This document shows positions 24,049-32,736 of a stretch of 64,000 nt of DNA, in pieces; positions within the stretch are counted from its first letter, which is position 1; every line of letters begins with the position of its first letter. The stretch is from Rossellomorea vietnamensis NBRC 101237 (GTDB lineage Bacteria > Bacillota > Bacilli > Bacillales > Bacillaceae_B). Location: NCBI RefSeq assembly GCF_001591825.1, contig NZ_BCVQ01000001.1:124001-188000 (forward strand), in the 5' to 3' direction. The notes under the pieces are model-generated. The model made no database searches. It had not been told where the DNA came from and was given only the letters and a program-made list of their open reading frames with translations. The position numbers were made by a program, and so were the translations under genes.

Positions 24049-25371
24049 ATGAATCACTTTGAGCTATTGACCGGTCTGCTTCTTAACCTTCTTGCCATAT
24101 TGATCATCATTTTACTGATAAGTTTTCATTACCTTTCCCGAAATAAAGTACATAAACTTCACATCAAACCGTTGTCGATCTATCTGGCCAGTTCACTGCT
24201 TCTGTTACTCAGCCTGGCATTAAGTGTCCGATTGGAAGATGGATTTGTGTATGACTTGCGGTTCATCCCTTTTTTAATTGGAGGGATATACGGCGGGAAC
24301 CGGGTACTGCCCTGGCTCGCCCTTACCATGATTGCCATCCGTGCCCCGATGATGGGTCCTGGATTATGGGTGACCGTGGTCATGGCGGTTCTCTTCACCC
24401 TGCTCGTCCTATATATGCGTCCGAGATGGGAGGGGAAGAACTGGATGACGAGGGTGTACTGGTATACGCTCTTTGCGTTCGGGTACTCGGTCCTGTCTTT
24501 ATGGATCCCGTCCATGATTTTTCATTTCGGGTATGACCATTCGATCTTAATCTATTCGGCTGTCCTGACGGGATCGACGTTCTTCGTCTTTTACCTGTGT
24601 GAAATCATCCGGACCATCTATATTCTTCAATTGGAAGCGATCAAATACGAGAAGATGCAAGTGGTCAGTCACCTGGCCGCCAGCATGAGTCATGAAGTGC
24701 GGAATCCACTCACCACGGTAAAGGGATTCCTCCAACTGATACAGGAAGATCCAACCAATGTCAGTACAAATAGTGAGCTGTCGAAGGTCGCCGTCAGGGA
24801 GATCGACCGGGCCACAGAAGTCATCAATCAATATTTGGACTTTGCCCGTCCCCACCCGGAGGTTGAGGTGGAAGTGGAAATACGGGGTGAAATGAACCGA
24901 TCCCAGGAAATCATCATGCCCCTGGCGGTGAAGAAAGGAATCATCCTGAAGGCGAACATCCTTCATCATCACTCCATCAAAGGGGATCCCAACAAGCTCC
25001 AACAGATCCTCATCAACATTATGAAGAATGGTCTCGAGGCAATGGAAACGGGAGGGACGCTCCGGATTTTCAGCTACCAGGACAATGAAAAGGTGTTCAT
25101 CGTCATCAACGATACTGGGATCGGAATGACCAAAGAACAACTTATGCGCCTCGGCGAACCCTACTTCTCCATGAAAGGCAAAAATGGGACCGGCCTCGGC
25201 ATGATGACCGTCTACCAACTCACAGAAGGCATGAAAGGCACCATCAAAGTCCAAAGCAAACCCGGCAAAGGAACCTCCGTCATCCTCTCCTTCCCCATCT
25301 ACAAAGAAGAAGGAGAAGGGACTCTTCCAACCCCGGCACATACAACAAAGGTCCGTCCCTCACTGCGATAG
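24049..25371 (+). CDS. Membrane sensor histidine kinase, 5TM-LYT type (second KinB-like kinase)
   Basis: 440 residues with the same architecture as the kinase at 4167: five to six hydrophobic segments (LEDGFVYDLRFIPFLIGGIYGG hallmark), HisKA with His about 215 (SMSHEVRNPLTTVKGF), N box LINIMKNGLEAM, DTGIGM and GTGLGMMTV. It is a likely input kinase of the Spo0A phosphorelay. The last 15 or so codons are unusual: the sequence ends KVRPSLR, encoded by the left arm of a GGTCCGTCCCT palindrome, so the C-terminus seems to have grown into a repeat element. No partner regulator is adjacent. Confidence 0.87.
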   Translation: MNHFELLTGLLLNLLAILIIILLISFHYLSRNKVHKLHIKPLSIYLASSLLLLLSLALSVRLEDGFVYDLRFIPFLIGGIYGGNRVLPWLALTMIAIRAPMMGPGLWVTVVMAVLFTLLVLYMRPRWEGKNWMTRVYWYTLFAFGYSVLSLWIPSMIFHFGYDHSILIYSAVLTGSTFFVFYLCEIIRTIYILQLEAIKYEKMQVVSHLAASMSHEVRNPLTTVKGFLQLIQEDPTNVSTNSELSKVAVREIDRATEVINQYLDFARPHPEVEVEVEIRGEMNRSQEIIMPLAVKKGIILKANILHHHSIKGDPNKLQQILINIMKNGLEAMETGGTLRIFSYQDNEKVFIVINDTGIGMTKEQLMRLGEPYFSMKGKNGTGLGMMTVYQLTEGMKGTIKVQSKPGKGTSVILSFPIYKEEGEGTLPTPAHTTKVRPSLR

Positions 25372-25488
25372 GGACGGGCCTTTGTTTATTTAAGGGAGAG
25401 GGACGGACCTCTGTTTTCAGCCCGGTTTGGGGATGAACCCCACTGGTTATGGGATTCGTGCTCGAATTTCAGAGGTCCGTCCCTCGCC
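25349..25488. repeat. Two GGTCCGTCCCT-family palindromes in tandem
   Basis: The first (about 25349-25385) spans the kinase stop codon: AAAGGTCCGTCCCT ... AGGGACGGGCCTTT followed by GTTTATTT, a good terminator. The second (about 25394-25488) has arms AGAGGGACGGACCTCTG and CAGAGGTCCGTCCCTC, about 60 bases apart. Confidence 0.7.
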
Positions 25489-25550
25489 CGTTTGAAACTT
25501 TTTACATGTCCGACCGTATAGATAAGTAAGAGTAATCGAGAAAGGATTGA

Positions 25551-25769
25551 ATGGTGTTGGATGGGATTTTCTTGATCATTATATTAGCGGCCATCGGTTG
25601 TGCCATCGTGGGGACGGTCTTTCTAGCCAATAAAGCACTGGGTCAATACATGCACAACAAGAGAGGGATCGATCAGCAGTCAGTGATCGTCACTTGCCCG
25701 AATTGCGGGGCGGAGAACGAGCGTCAGATGAATGGGCAGCATTGCAGGGAGTGTTATGAGGCGTTTTAA
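25551..25769 (+). CDS. Small membrane protein with C-terminal zinc ribbon-like motif
   Basis: 72 residues. One membrane helix at the N-terminus (GIFLIIILAAIGCAIVGTVF) and two Cys pairs near the C-terminus, CPNCGAE and CREC, spaced like a short zinc ribbon. AAAGGA precedes ATG 25551. Family not recognised; it might be a membrane-tethered zinc site protein. Confidence 0.65.
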   Translation: MVLDGIFLIIILAAIGCAIVGTVFLANKALGQYMHNKRGIDQQSVIVTCPNCGAENERQMNGQHCRECYEAF

Positions 25770-25825
25770 GAAGTGGGTTGAGTTTCTTGAAAAGAGCCTT
25801 GCGATTTAGAAAGGAGGGTCTTCAT

Positions 25826-25990
25826 ATGATCTGGTTATTCATATTGGGTCCGATCATTCTCGTCTCAGGCATCGCGATTTACTTTGAGAAAAAGTCAGGG
25901 ATGACGCCTCCTGACCTGACGGAACACGCGATGAAAATCGATGAAGCGGATAAGAACGCCAATATGCACAAGAATTCGGGAGGTTCATAA
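25826..25990 (+). CDS. Small single-pass membrane protein, unknown
   Basis: 54 residues from ATG 25826, set by AAAGGAGG. An N-terminal hydrophobic helix (IWLFILGPIILVSGIAIYF) is followed by a polar tail rich in Lys, Asp and Asn. It follows the zinc-ribbon membrane protein by 56 bp and is probably in the same transcript. Confidence 0.6.
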   Translation: MIWLFILGPIILVSGIAIYFEKKSGMTPPDLTEHAMKIDEADKNANMHKNSGGS

Positions 25991-26028
25991 AGAATGGTCA
26001 GAAGCAAAAGGGCCATGGCTAAAGACGT

Positions 26029-26119
26029 TGAGGGACGGACCTCAATTTTCTGCCTTTTTTACTGGTGAAATCCATTGAAATCGGCATTTTCATTAAAATT
26101 TATAAGGTCCGTCCCTCTC
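26029..26119. repeat. GGGACGGACC-family inverted repeat, wide loop
   Basis: TGAGGGACGGACCT and AGGTCCGTCCCTC are separated by about 64 bases, so it would form a large loop. Same arms as the other members of the family. Confidence 0.65.
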
Positions 26120-26179
26120 GCCTAACGGCCGTTTCTTCTGTAAAATAAACTGATAGATGAATGGAAGGGAGTGAGCCGA

Positions 26180-26569
26180 TTGATTAAGTACGAATGTCTA
26201 CATCATGTGAGTTTGAATGTGACGGATCTCGATAAGGCGAAAGCGTTTTATGGGGAGGTCCTGGGTTTAAAGGAAATTCCGCGTCCGGATTTTGATTTTC
26301 CCGGAGCCTGGTATGACATTGAGGGCCAGCAGCTTCACTTGATCGCGGACCCGTCTTCCCAGACACTCCGGAAGGACAAGCATTTGTCCAGCCGGGAAGG
26401 TCATTTTGCCCTCCGAGTGGAGAACTACCATGACGCACTTCAATGGTTAAAGGAAAAAGATGTAGAAACATTAGAGAAACCCCATTCCAAAAGCGGCTTT
26501 GCCCAGATCTTCTGTGCAGACCCGGATGGGAACCTGATTGAATTGAATATAGATCAAAAAGAGTTGTAA
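26180..26569 (+). CDS. VOC superfamily protein (glyoxalase/dioxygenase fold)
   Basis: 129 residues from TTG 26180 (GGGAGTG upstream). One complete VOC module with two beta-alpha-beta-beta-beta units: HHVSLNVTDLDKAKAFYGEV, GQQLHLIAD, then GHFALRVENYHDAL and DPDGNLIELNI. The metal ligands of the fold (His near the N-terminus, His in LHLIA, Glu in LIEL) are present. Substrate cannot be inferred; small VOC proteins include glyoxalases, thiol transferases and binding proteins. Confidence 0.82.
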   Translation: MIKYECLHHVSLNVTDLDKAKAFYGEVLGLKEIPRPDFDFPGAWYDIEGQQLHLIADPSSQTLRKDKHLSSREGHFALRVENYHDALQWLKEKDVETLEKPHSKSGFAQIFCADPDGNLIELNIDQKEL

Positions 26570-26731
26570 ATGAAATCAACAGAAGCCTTCCCTCCTCGTG
26601 AGGGATCTCTTGTTGGTTTCTTTTTTTTGTGCCATGACATTATTTGAATTTGCCATTCGTTTCATTGAATGTTCTTTCGGCCTTTATCAAATACTGATTA
26701 AATAGCAGATCAATCCAAAAGGGTGGTTTAG

Positions 26732-27964
26732 TTGAAAGAACAATGCAATAGCACGACGAAGATTAGCAATTGGTGTGTGGTGAGTATGGCATCGATTCCT
26801 TTGGTCATGACCTTGGGGAATTCCATGCTGATTCCTGTCCTGCCGATATTTGAAAAAGAGGTGGGGATCACTTCTTTTCAGACCAGTATGATTATTACAA
26901 GTTATTCGATTGCGTCGATCTTTCTGATTCCAGTGGCCGGATATTTGTCGGATCGCTTCGGCAGGAAGGTAGTCATCCTGCCGAGTTTGCTGATTGCGTT
27001 AATTGGGGGATTGGTAGCAGGCTTTGCTTCCTGGAAGATGGACGATCCTTTTACGTGGATCATTATTGGGCGTGTGCTCCAGGGAATCGGTGCAGCCGGG
27101 GCGGCTCCGATCATCCTGCCACTGGTCGGTGATTTGTATAAGGATGATGATGAAAAGACGAGTTCCTGTCTTGGATTGATCGAGACGTCCAACACATTCG
27201 GCAAGGTGTTGAGTCCCATCTTGGGGGCTTTATTTGCTGCGTATTTATGGTATCTTCCGTTTTTCTCTATTTCTGTGTTCAGTCTCATTTCGATCGTCCT
27301 TGTTCTCTTTTTCATAAAAGTTCCTAAGAAGAAGGAAGAACCCGTAGCCCTTTCAGCTTTCATCCAGAGTACGAAGAAGATTTTCAAGCAAGAGGGAAAA
27401 TGGATCTTCACTGTCTTTCTCGTCGGGATTTACATTATGCTCGTCCTGTTTGCCGTCCTGTTTTTCCTATCGGATTCATTGGAGAAAACCCACGGACTGT
27501 ATGGGGTGAAAAAAGGCTTTGTTCTTGCCATTCCGTTACTGGCTCTCTGCATTTCTTCCTTTATTACTGGCAGGAAGATCAAGGGAGAGTTGAAGGTCAT
27601 GAAGGTGATCATGACGATAAGTTTAATTCTTATGAGTATCAGTGTCGCCTTGATCGGGTTTGTCGATCAGCGACTGATTCTTCTCCTCGCTGTCTCAAGC
27701 TTCCTGGGCCTCTCGATCGGTGCACTACTGCCGACGATGGACGCTTTGATCACGGAAAACATTGAGAAAGAAGAGAGGGGGACGATTTCTTCCTTCTATA
27801 GTTCATCCCGTTTCATCGGAGTGGCTGCAGGTCCGCCGTTGATGGCGGTATTGATGAAATCCCTCCTGAATATTAGTCTCATTGGGGCGGGAGTCCTTGG
27901 CATCCTGATGTTTCTGCTGGTTTTGATTTTTATTAAGCCTGAAAAATCTGGTTCAACAACATAA
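26732..27964 (+). CDS. MFS transporter (drug exporter type)
   Basis: 410 residues from TTG 26732 (GGGTGG upstream), twelve predicted membrane segments, MFS motif A between helices 2 and 3 (AGYLSDRFGRKVV) and the exporter-type motif near helix 5 (GRVLQGIGAAGAAPIILPLV precedes it). The layout is that of the DHA1 group of proton-coupled drug exporters. It stands alone with its own terminator-like hairpin at 28030. Confidence 0.88.
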   Translation: MKEQCNSTTKISNWCVVSMASIPLVMTLGNSMLIPVLPIFEKEVGITSFQTSMIITSYSIASIFLIPVAGYLSDRFGRKVVILPSLLIALIGGLVAGFASWKMDDPFTWIIIGRVLQGIGAAGAAPIILPLVGDLYKDDDEKTSSCLGLIETSNTFGKVLSPILGALFAAYLWYLPFFSISVFSLISIVLVLFFIKVPKKKEEPVALSAFIQSTKKIFKQEGKWIFTVFLVGIYIMLVLFAVLFFLSDSLEKTHGLYGVKKGFVLAIPLLALCISSFITGRKIKGELKVMKVIMTISLILMSISVALIGFVDQRLILLLAVSSFLGLSIGALLPTMDALITENIEKEERGTISSFYSSSRFIGVAAGPPLMAVLMKSLLNISLIGAGVLGILMFLLVLIFIKPEKSGSTT

Positions 27965-28029
27965 GAAAACCGACCTTACGAGGATAATTTATCGTATCGG
28001 AGGAATAGTATAAAGACATACCCTTTTCC

Positions 28030-28052
28030 CTCTTCCCTTGAAGAGGGATTTT
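28030..28052 (+). terminator. Terminator after the MFS gene
   Basis: CCCTCTT / AAGAGGG hairpin followed by ATTTTTAG. Confidence 0.65.
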
Positions 28053-28073
28053 TAGTGAAAGGACGGAGATGAC

Positions 28074-28697
28074 ATGGACTTGGATTGGATTTGGAAAGCC
28101 ATACTCATAGTGCTGGCGGGCACCTTATTGCTAAGGGTCGCCGGGAGAAAATCAATCTCCCAGATGACCCTTGCCCAGACGGTCATCATGATCGGGATCG
28201 GATCGCTACTCATACAACCGGTGGCCGGACAAAATATTTGGACGACAATCGGAGTCGGGTTGATTCTCGTCCTGACCCTGATCGTCATCGAATACCTGCA
28301 GGTGAAATCAGATCGCGTCGAACAGTTCATCACCGGTAAGTCCAAAATTCTGATGGAAGATGGCGTCATCAATGAAAAGAACTTTAAAAAGCTACGGCTG
28401 ACAGTCGACCAGCTCGAAATGAAATTACGGCAGCAGGGAGTCAGTCAACTGTCGGACGTGAAATGGGCGACCCTTGAGCCGAATGGACAAGTGGGAGTGG
28501 AATTGATGCCAAGCGCAAAGCCGGTGACGATGAAGGAATTCTCCCAGCTCCAGGCAGAGGTCAAGAGACTGATCAACCTGCTTCAAGTCCCCCAGACTAC
28601 GGGCAGACCAGTCAGCCAAAATAGAGGAGGGGAAGATATCTTCAAAGAAATCAATCAAAACTCTTCCGTTCAACCTCCGCCAAAACACCTACAGTAA
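28074..28697 (+). CDS. DUF421 (YetF/YcaP family) membrane protein
   Basis: 207 residues. Three N-terminal membrane helices with the family signature RVAGRKSISQMTLAQTVIMI, then the cytosolic DUF421 domain (LMEDGVINEKNFKKLRLTVDQLEM...). A C-terminal Gln/Ser-rich tail (about 165-207) is extra. Family members in Bacillus are often forespore- or stress-linked; role unknown. The second DUF421 gene of the window is at 30693. The alcohol dehydrogenase gene starts 17 bp downstream. Confidence 0.87.
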   Translation: MDLDWIWKAILIVLAGTLLLRVAGRKSISQMTLAQTVIMIGIGSLLIQPVAGQNIWTTIGVGLILVLTLIVIEYLQVKSDRVEQFITGKSKILMEDGVINEKNFKKLRLTVDQLEMKLRQQGVSQLSDVKWATLEPNGQVGVELMPSAKPVTMKEFSQLQAEVKRLINLLQVPQTTGRPVSQNRGGEDIFKEINQNSSVQPPPKHLQ

Positions 28698-28714
28698 ATA
28701 AGGAGGAAATCATT

Positions 28715-29848
28715 ATGAAAGCCGTCACCTATCAAGGGAAAAATACCGTAGCCGTTAAGGAAGTAGAGGACCCTGGTATCCAAGATTCAGAAGATGTCAT
28801 CGTTAAGATTACGTCCACCGCCATATGTGGATCTGATTTGCATCTTTATAAAGGGGACTTCCCGCTCCCGATCGGGTATGTCATTGGGCATGAACCGATG
28901 GGGATCGTGGAGGAGGTCGGGAAAGACGTGACGAAAGTCAAAAAGGGAGACCGGGTGATCATTCCTTTTACCGTGGCATGCGGGTCATGTCCCTATTGTG
29001 AGCAGCATTTGGAAAGTCAATGTGATCATTCCAATCCTCATTATGACGCTGGGGGATTGCTTGGGTATTCAGAGAAATTCGGTAATTATCCCGGCGGGCA
29101 AGCAGAGTATCTGCGGGTTCCTTATGGGAACTACACCCCGTTTTTAGTCCCTGAGAGGTGTGAATTGGAGGATGAAGAGATTCTCTTATTATCAGATGTA
29201 CTCCCGACAGCGTATTGGAGTGTAGAACATGCAGGGGTGAAGAAAGGGGATACGGTCATTGTCCTGGGATGTGGTCCGGTGGGCTTGATGGCACAGCAGT
29301 TTGCCTGGAAAAAAGGGGCGGAAAGAGTCATCGCAGTGGATTACTTCGATTATCGCCTTCGTCACTCCAAAAGGGTCAACCATACGGAAACATTTGATTT
29401 CACCCAGTACGATGATATGGGGGAAACATTGAAAGAGTTGACAAAGGGCGGAGCGGACGTAGTCATTGACTGCGTCGGAATGGACGGGAAGAAATCGCCG
29501 CTTGAATTCATGGAGCAGAAATTGAAACTCCAGGGAGGAACCCTCGGGCCGATCCAGATTGCCACGAAAGCCGTAAGGAAGTGCGGAACGGTTCAACTGA
29601 CCGGGGTATACGGTGGACTCTACAATATGTTCCCACTTGGAGCATTTTTCTCCCGGAATGTTACGTTGAAAATGGGTCAGGCACCGGCAAGAGCCTATAT
29701 GGCCCCACTTTACGATCAAATCGTCAAAGGGGAAATCGACTCGACTTCCATCATTACGCATAAACTTAAGCTTGAAGATGCAGCAAAAGGGTATCATCTG
29801 TTTAACAAGAAAGAAGATGATTGCATTAAGGTGATTTTAAAGCCATAA
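28715..29848 (+). CDS. Zinc-dependent alcohol dehydrogenase family protein (formaldehyde dehydrogenase-like)
   Basis: 377 residues of the medium-chain dehydrogenase family. Catalytic zinc ligands: Cys in TAICGSDLHLYKG, His-Glu in IGHEPMG. Structural zinc site: CGSCPYCEQHLESQCD. NAD(P)-binding glycine motif VLGCGPVGLMA with an Asp after the second strand (IAVDYFD), favouring NAD. The length and the insert around HYDAGGLLGY fit the glutathione-independent formaldehyde dehydrogenase-like branch. AAGGAGG precedes the ATG. Probably cotranscribed with the DUF421 gene. Confidence 0.9.
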   Translation: MKAVTYQGKNTVAVKEVEDPGIQDSEDVIVKITSTAICGSDLHLYKGDFPLPIGYVIGHEPMGIVEEVGKDVTKVKKGDRVIIPFTVACGSCPYCEQHLESQCDHSNPHYDAGGLLGYSEKFGNYPGGQAEYLRVPYGNYTPFLVPERCELEDEEILLLSDVLPTAYWSVEHAGVKKGDTVIVLGCGPVGLMAQQFAWKKGAERVIAVDYFDYRLRHSKRVNHTETFDFTQYDDMGETLKELTKGGADVVIDCVGMDGKKSPLEFMEQKLKLQGGTLGPIQIATKAVRKCGTVQLTGVYGGLYNMFPLGAFFSRNVTLKMGQAPARAYMAPLYDQIVKGEIDSTSIITHKLKLEDAAKGYHLFNKKEDDCIKVILKP

Positions 29849-29890
29849 GGTAGGATTCCTACCTCAGGAAATGCTTCAAATAAACTAAAA

Positions 29891-29935
29891 AAAGATTCTC
29901 AGGTCACTGGAAACAGTCACAACCTGAGAATCTTT
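29891..29935. terminator. Strong bidirectional terminator
   Basis: AAAGATTCTCAGGT and its complement around a 17-base loop, A-run before and T-rich after, between convergent genes. Confidence 0.9.
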
Positions 29936-29947
29936 CTATTTCAAGGA

Positions 29948-30462
29948 TTACTCACAATGTTCATTTTTGTTCTTATGAAGCGGGGGAGGAATCAGCCATC
30001 CCTTTTCTTTATTGAGCTTCAATACTTTTGCTCCCAATTGAGCTTTTTGCATATGAAATTGGCCGAACATCATCGCCACGTCTTCACGGATGCTTTGTCC
30101 CATGACCGTGCTGCATGCCACTAAGCCTGAAGCAATGTTAGCCGACATTGCCGCTGCAATGGATGGATCCGGCATCCTTGCACCAGTCGGGATATCATCC
30201 AGGCACGCATGTGGAGGCTCAGGTGGAGTGGGAGGAAGTCCGATCCCATTTTCCTTAATAGTTTCTCCACTTGTTTGATTTCTTCCTGACCGCCTTCAAT
30301 GCTGTCTTTCAGTAATTTCTTCAGATCATTATCACCAGCGTGATTAAGCTGCATTTGATACCCAGCAACAGTGGCTTTAGCCGTCAATAAATAGTTCCAC
30401 GTACCAAATACTTCACCGTAATGCAATGGCTCTTCTTGTGGATTTCCACTTAAAATACCCAT
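29948..30462 (-). pseudogene. DUF3231 (CotF-like) gene with a one-base frameshift
   Basis: Starts at ATG 30462 (AGGAGG six bases upstream) and reads GILSGNPQEEPLHYGEV ... EEIKQVEKLLRKMG, the first half of a DUF3231 ferritin-like protein. The frame then turns to nonsense, while the expected continuation (IGLPPTPPEPPHACLDDIP ... AAAMSANIASGLVACSTVMG) runs on in another frame to 29948. One extra A in the run read as TTTT at 30249-30252 on the + strand restores KNGIGLPPTP. The intact family is related to spore coat CotF. Either a recent mutation or a homopolymer sequencing error. Confidence 0.8.
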
Positions 30463-30621
30463 CATCATCCTCCTGATTGTCATATTGGTGTGCCACCTTT
30501 CGAAAACGATTGTCCGAGCACAAGGAATAAGTTTCCCAACGGGAGTTGAAAGTATGTAGTGAATTGAAGTATATTTCGATGGGTAGAATGCAAACTATGT
30601 ACTCTGGCAAGACTTCAATCG

Positions 30622-30657
30622 GCCCCCTTACCTCCATAGGTGGGAGGCCTTTTTGTT
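30622..30657. terminator. Imperfect hairpin with T-run on the + strand
   Basis: GGCC(C)CC(TT)ACC pairs with GGTGGGAGGCC, followed by TTTTTG. No + strand gene ends here; it may serve the leftward DUF421 transcript in reverse. Confidence 0.35.
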
Positions 30658-30692
30658 TTTGTGTGAGGTTGAAGCCAAGAAAAAACCAAAGG

Positions 30693-31403
30693 TCAGTTTA
30701 CGATATCATGATAACGATCGATCGCAAGCGTCCCATCTTTCTGAATTTCCGCGTAGAATACGTCTTCCATGTCTGTGATGCCTTGTGAGGCAAGTTGTTC
30801 CTTCAACCAGTCCTCATCTAGGTGGAGTTCCGTCAGATTATTCAGGACTACTTTTCCATCTTCGATCACTGCAGCCGGTATAGGCACCTGGTGGGTGGAA
30901 ACGGGACTCTTGAAAGTCTGTTGATCTCCCTTTGTAAGGGGTAGATCTTTCTCCTTTTTCATGACAGAGAGCGTTCCATCTGTTTCAAAGATGGCATAAT
31001 CCACTTCCTTTATGGAAAAGACGTTTTTCTTTCTCAGCATGACGTTAAGGGCATCCAGATCCAGTCGTACTTTACTGAGTTCCGCGTCCATTATTTCCCC
31101 TTTCCGGACGACAACCCGTGGCACCCCCTCCACCGCTTTCCGGAATGCTTTTGATTTAAGGTCAACATAACCCATTACAACCGTGAAAATGGTCCACCCT
31201 GCCAAGGCGATCACTCCATTCCTTACACTGATTGTTGAATCAATGGCAAGGGAAGCCCCCAACGTCCCGATGGCGATGGCTGATACAAAGTTGAAAAAGG
31301 TCATCTGGGAAATCTCTTTTCTACCCATGATGCGGGTAAGGGTCAGCAACAGGAGGAAGGAAAGGATGAGTCTGAAAGAAAGCTCGATGATGGTCACATT
31401 CAT
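30693..31403 (-). CDS. DUF421 (YetF/YkjA family) membrane protein
   Basis: 236 residues with three N-terminal membrane helices (LILSFLLLLTLTRIMGRKEI and following), the family signature GRKEISQMTFFNFVSAIAIG, and a long cytosolic part in two halves: VVVRKGEIMDAELSKVRLDL and a C-terminal repeat-like half (IPAAVIEDGKVVLNNLTEL ... DVFYAEIQKDGTLAID). This is the full-length form, whereas the paralogue at 28074 lacks the last module. Transcribed alone, leftward. Confidence 0.88.
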   Translation of the reverse strand: MNVTIIELSFRLILSFLLLLTLTRIMGRKEISQMTFFNFVSAIAIGTLGASLAIDSTISVRNGVIALAGWTIFTVVMGYVDLKSKAFRKAVEGVPRVVVRKGEIMDAELSKVRLDLDALNVMLRKKNVFSIKEVDYAIFETDGTLSVMKKEKDLPLTKGDQQTFKSPVSTHQVPIPAAVIEDGKVVLNNLTELHLDEDWLKEQLASQGITDMEDVFYAEIQKDGTLAIDRYHDIVN

Positions 31404-31490
31404 GCACCTCTTCTCACATTTTTACACTCCTTTTGTAAGATGTGCAGATAGAGAACAATTTATTAAAAAGGCTTCCAATTTCATTTGCCC

Positions 31491-31521
31491 GTCATGGGTG
31501 AAGATCCATCTGCATAACAAT
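31491..31521 (+). promoter_or_regulatory. Possible sigma-E promoter of cotJABC
   Basis: GTCATGGG, 14 bp, CATAACAAT, against the sigma-E pattern GKCATATT-N13/15-CATACAnT. The -10 half is good and the -35 half only partly matches. It lies about 33 bp upstream of the TTG start, and cotJ of B. subtilis is known to be sigma-E dependent. Confidence 0.4.
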
Positions 31522-31553
31522 AGAAAGATATTGTCAATTCAGGAGGGAGTACC

Positions 31554-31781
31554 TTGCATCAGAACTATAAAGTGTATCATCCATACGTCAGTCCCTTTGA
31601 TCCATGTCCGCCGATCACAAAGAAGGTATATTCGACACCGCCAAATCTCTATATGGGATTTCAGCCTGCAAATCTGGAGCAGTTCACGCCGCGGGAGGCA
31701 CTGCGGAACGGGACGCTCTGGAAGGCGTTCTACGATCCTTACTACAGCCCTTATGAACTGAATGGGGATGGTGATTCATGA
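31554..31781 (+). CDS. cotJA: Spore coat-associated protein CotJA
   Basis: 75 residues from TTG 31554 (AGGAGG seven bases upstream). The sequence YHPYVSPFDPCPPITKK ... YSTPPNLYMGFQPANLEQF ... REALRNGTLWKAFYDPY is the CotJA pattern, rich in Tyr, Pro and aromatic residues and without signal peptide. It is needed for or accompanies assembly of CotJC into the coat. Its stop overlaps the cotJB start (ATGA at 31778-31781). Confidence 0.92.
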   Translation: MHQNYKVYHPYVSPFDPCPPITKKVYSTPPNLYMGFQPANLEQFTPREALRNGTLWKAFYDPYYSPYELNGDGDS

Positions 31782-32041
31782 TGAAGCAGGTTCCGGCTCA
31801 TTATTACGAAGTGATGGAGGAGCTACAGACCGTTGATTTCGTCATCGTCGAACTGACACTGTACTTAGATACTCATCCTGATGATTACGAGGCCATCAAA
31901 CAGTACAACGAATTTGTACGGATGAGGAAAAAAATCAAAAAGAAATTCGAAAAGGAATTCGGTCCCCTGACCGGGTTCGGATACAGCTACTCAAACTATC
32001 CGTGGGACTGGAAAGACGCCCCTTGGCCATGGCAGGTCTAA
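31778..32041 (+). CDS. cotJB: Spore coat protein CotJB
   Basis: 87 residues. The helical body HYYEVMEELQTVDFVIVELTL, then LDTHPDDYEAIKQYNEFV and the Trp-rich end YPWDWKDAPWPWQV are typical CotJB. The two possible ATG codons (31778, 31781) differ by one residue. Middle gene of cotJABC. Confidence 0.92.
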   Translation: MMKQVPAHYYEVMEELQTVDFVIVELTLYLDTHPDDYEAIKQYNEFVRMRKKIKKKFEKEFGPLTGFGYSYSNYPWDWKDAPWPWQV

Positions 32042-32068
32042 TACGGAATAAAGGAGAGGATCGACACT

Positions 32069-32638
32069 ATGTGGGTGTATGAAAAAAAACTTCAATATCC
32101 TGTACGGGTCAGTACATGTAATCCGAAGCTGGCGAAATTCCTGATCGAGCAATACGGCGGCGCCGATGGAGAATTGGCGGCAGCCCTGAGATACTTGAAT
32201 CAGCGTTATACGATCCCAGATAAGGTCATCGGCTTACTGACCGACATCGGGACCGAAGAATTCGCCCATTTGGAAATGATTGCCACCATGGTATATAAAC
32301 TCATCAAAGATGCCACGCCGCAGCAAATGAAAGACGCGGGACTCGATCCCCACTATGTGAATCATGACGGCGCGATCTTTTACCAAAATGCGGCGGGGGT
32401 TCCCTTTACCGCATCGTACATCCAGGCAAAAGGCGACCCGATCGCCGACCTCTATGAAGACATCGCTGCCGAAGAAAAGGCCAGAGCCACGTATCAATGG
32501 ATCATCAATATGAGCGATGACCCCGATCTGAACGACGGACTGCGTTTCTTACGGGAACGGGAAATCATCCATTCCCAACGCTTCAGGGAAGCGGTGGAGA
32601 TTTTGAAAGACGAGCGGGATCGGAAGGTGATTTTTTAA
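32069..32638 (+). CDS. cotJC: Spore coat protein CotJC (manganese catalase family)
   Basis: 189 residues of the ferritin-like manganese catalase family. Expected metal-ligand helices are visible: DGELAAALRYLNQRY, GTEEFAHLEMIATMVYKL, AAEEKARATYQWI and REREIIHSQRFREA, giving the Glu/Glu-x2-His pairs. The central VNHDGAIFYQNAAGVPF is the family substrate-channel loop. It is a coat component that may break down peroxide in the spore. AAAGGAGAGG precedes the ATG. Last gene of cotJABC, followed by a terminator. Confidence 0.93.
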   Translation: MWVYEKKLQYPVRVSTCNPKLAKFLIEQYGGADGELAAALRYLNQRYTIPDKVIGLLTDIGTEEFAHLEMIATMVYKLIKDATPQQMKDAGLDPHYVNHDGAIFYQNAAGVPFTASYIQAKGDPIADLYEDIAAEEKARATYQWIINMSDDPDLNDGLRFLREREIIHSQRFREAVEILKDERDRKVIF

Positions 32639-32648
32639 ATGAGGGAAA

Positions 32649-32684
32649 ATGGTCAGCGGCTGATAGCCCTGATCATTTTTTTCT
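32649..32684 (+). terminator. Terminator of cotJABC
   Basis: ATGGTCAGCGGC pairs with GCCCTGATCAT (one mismatch region), followed by TTTTTTTC. Confidence 0.8.
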
Positions 32685-32707
32685 TTAATTTGCATTAGGT
32701 TCTTTAA

Positions 32708-32735
32708 TTGACAGAATTTTCAAATCTGGTATATT
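32708..32735 (+). promoter_or_regulatory. Sigma-A type promoter
   Basis: TTGACA, 16 bp, TATATT. The +1 would fall at about 32742, inside the palindrome at 32737-32760. Confidence 0.65.
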
Positions 32736-32736
32736 G

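Noticed and set aside
24547..25341. A 264-codon open frame opposite the second KinB-like kinase
   Set aside because: The kinase has all motifs; the opposite frame is His/Asp-rich low-likelihood sequence without a ribosome site.
30540..30657. A small RNA ending at the hairpin 30622-30657
   Set aside because: The hairpin is imperfect and no clear promoter was found upstream on the + strand.
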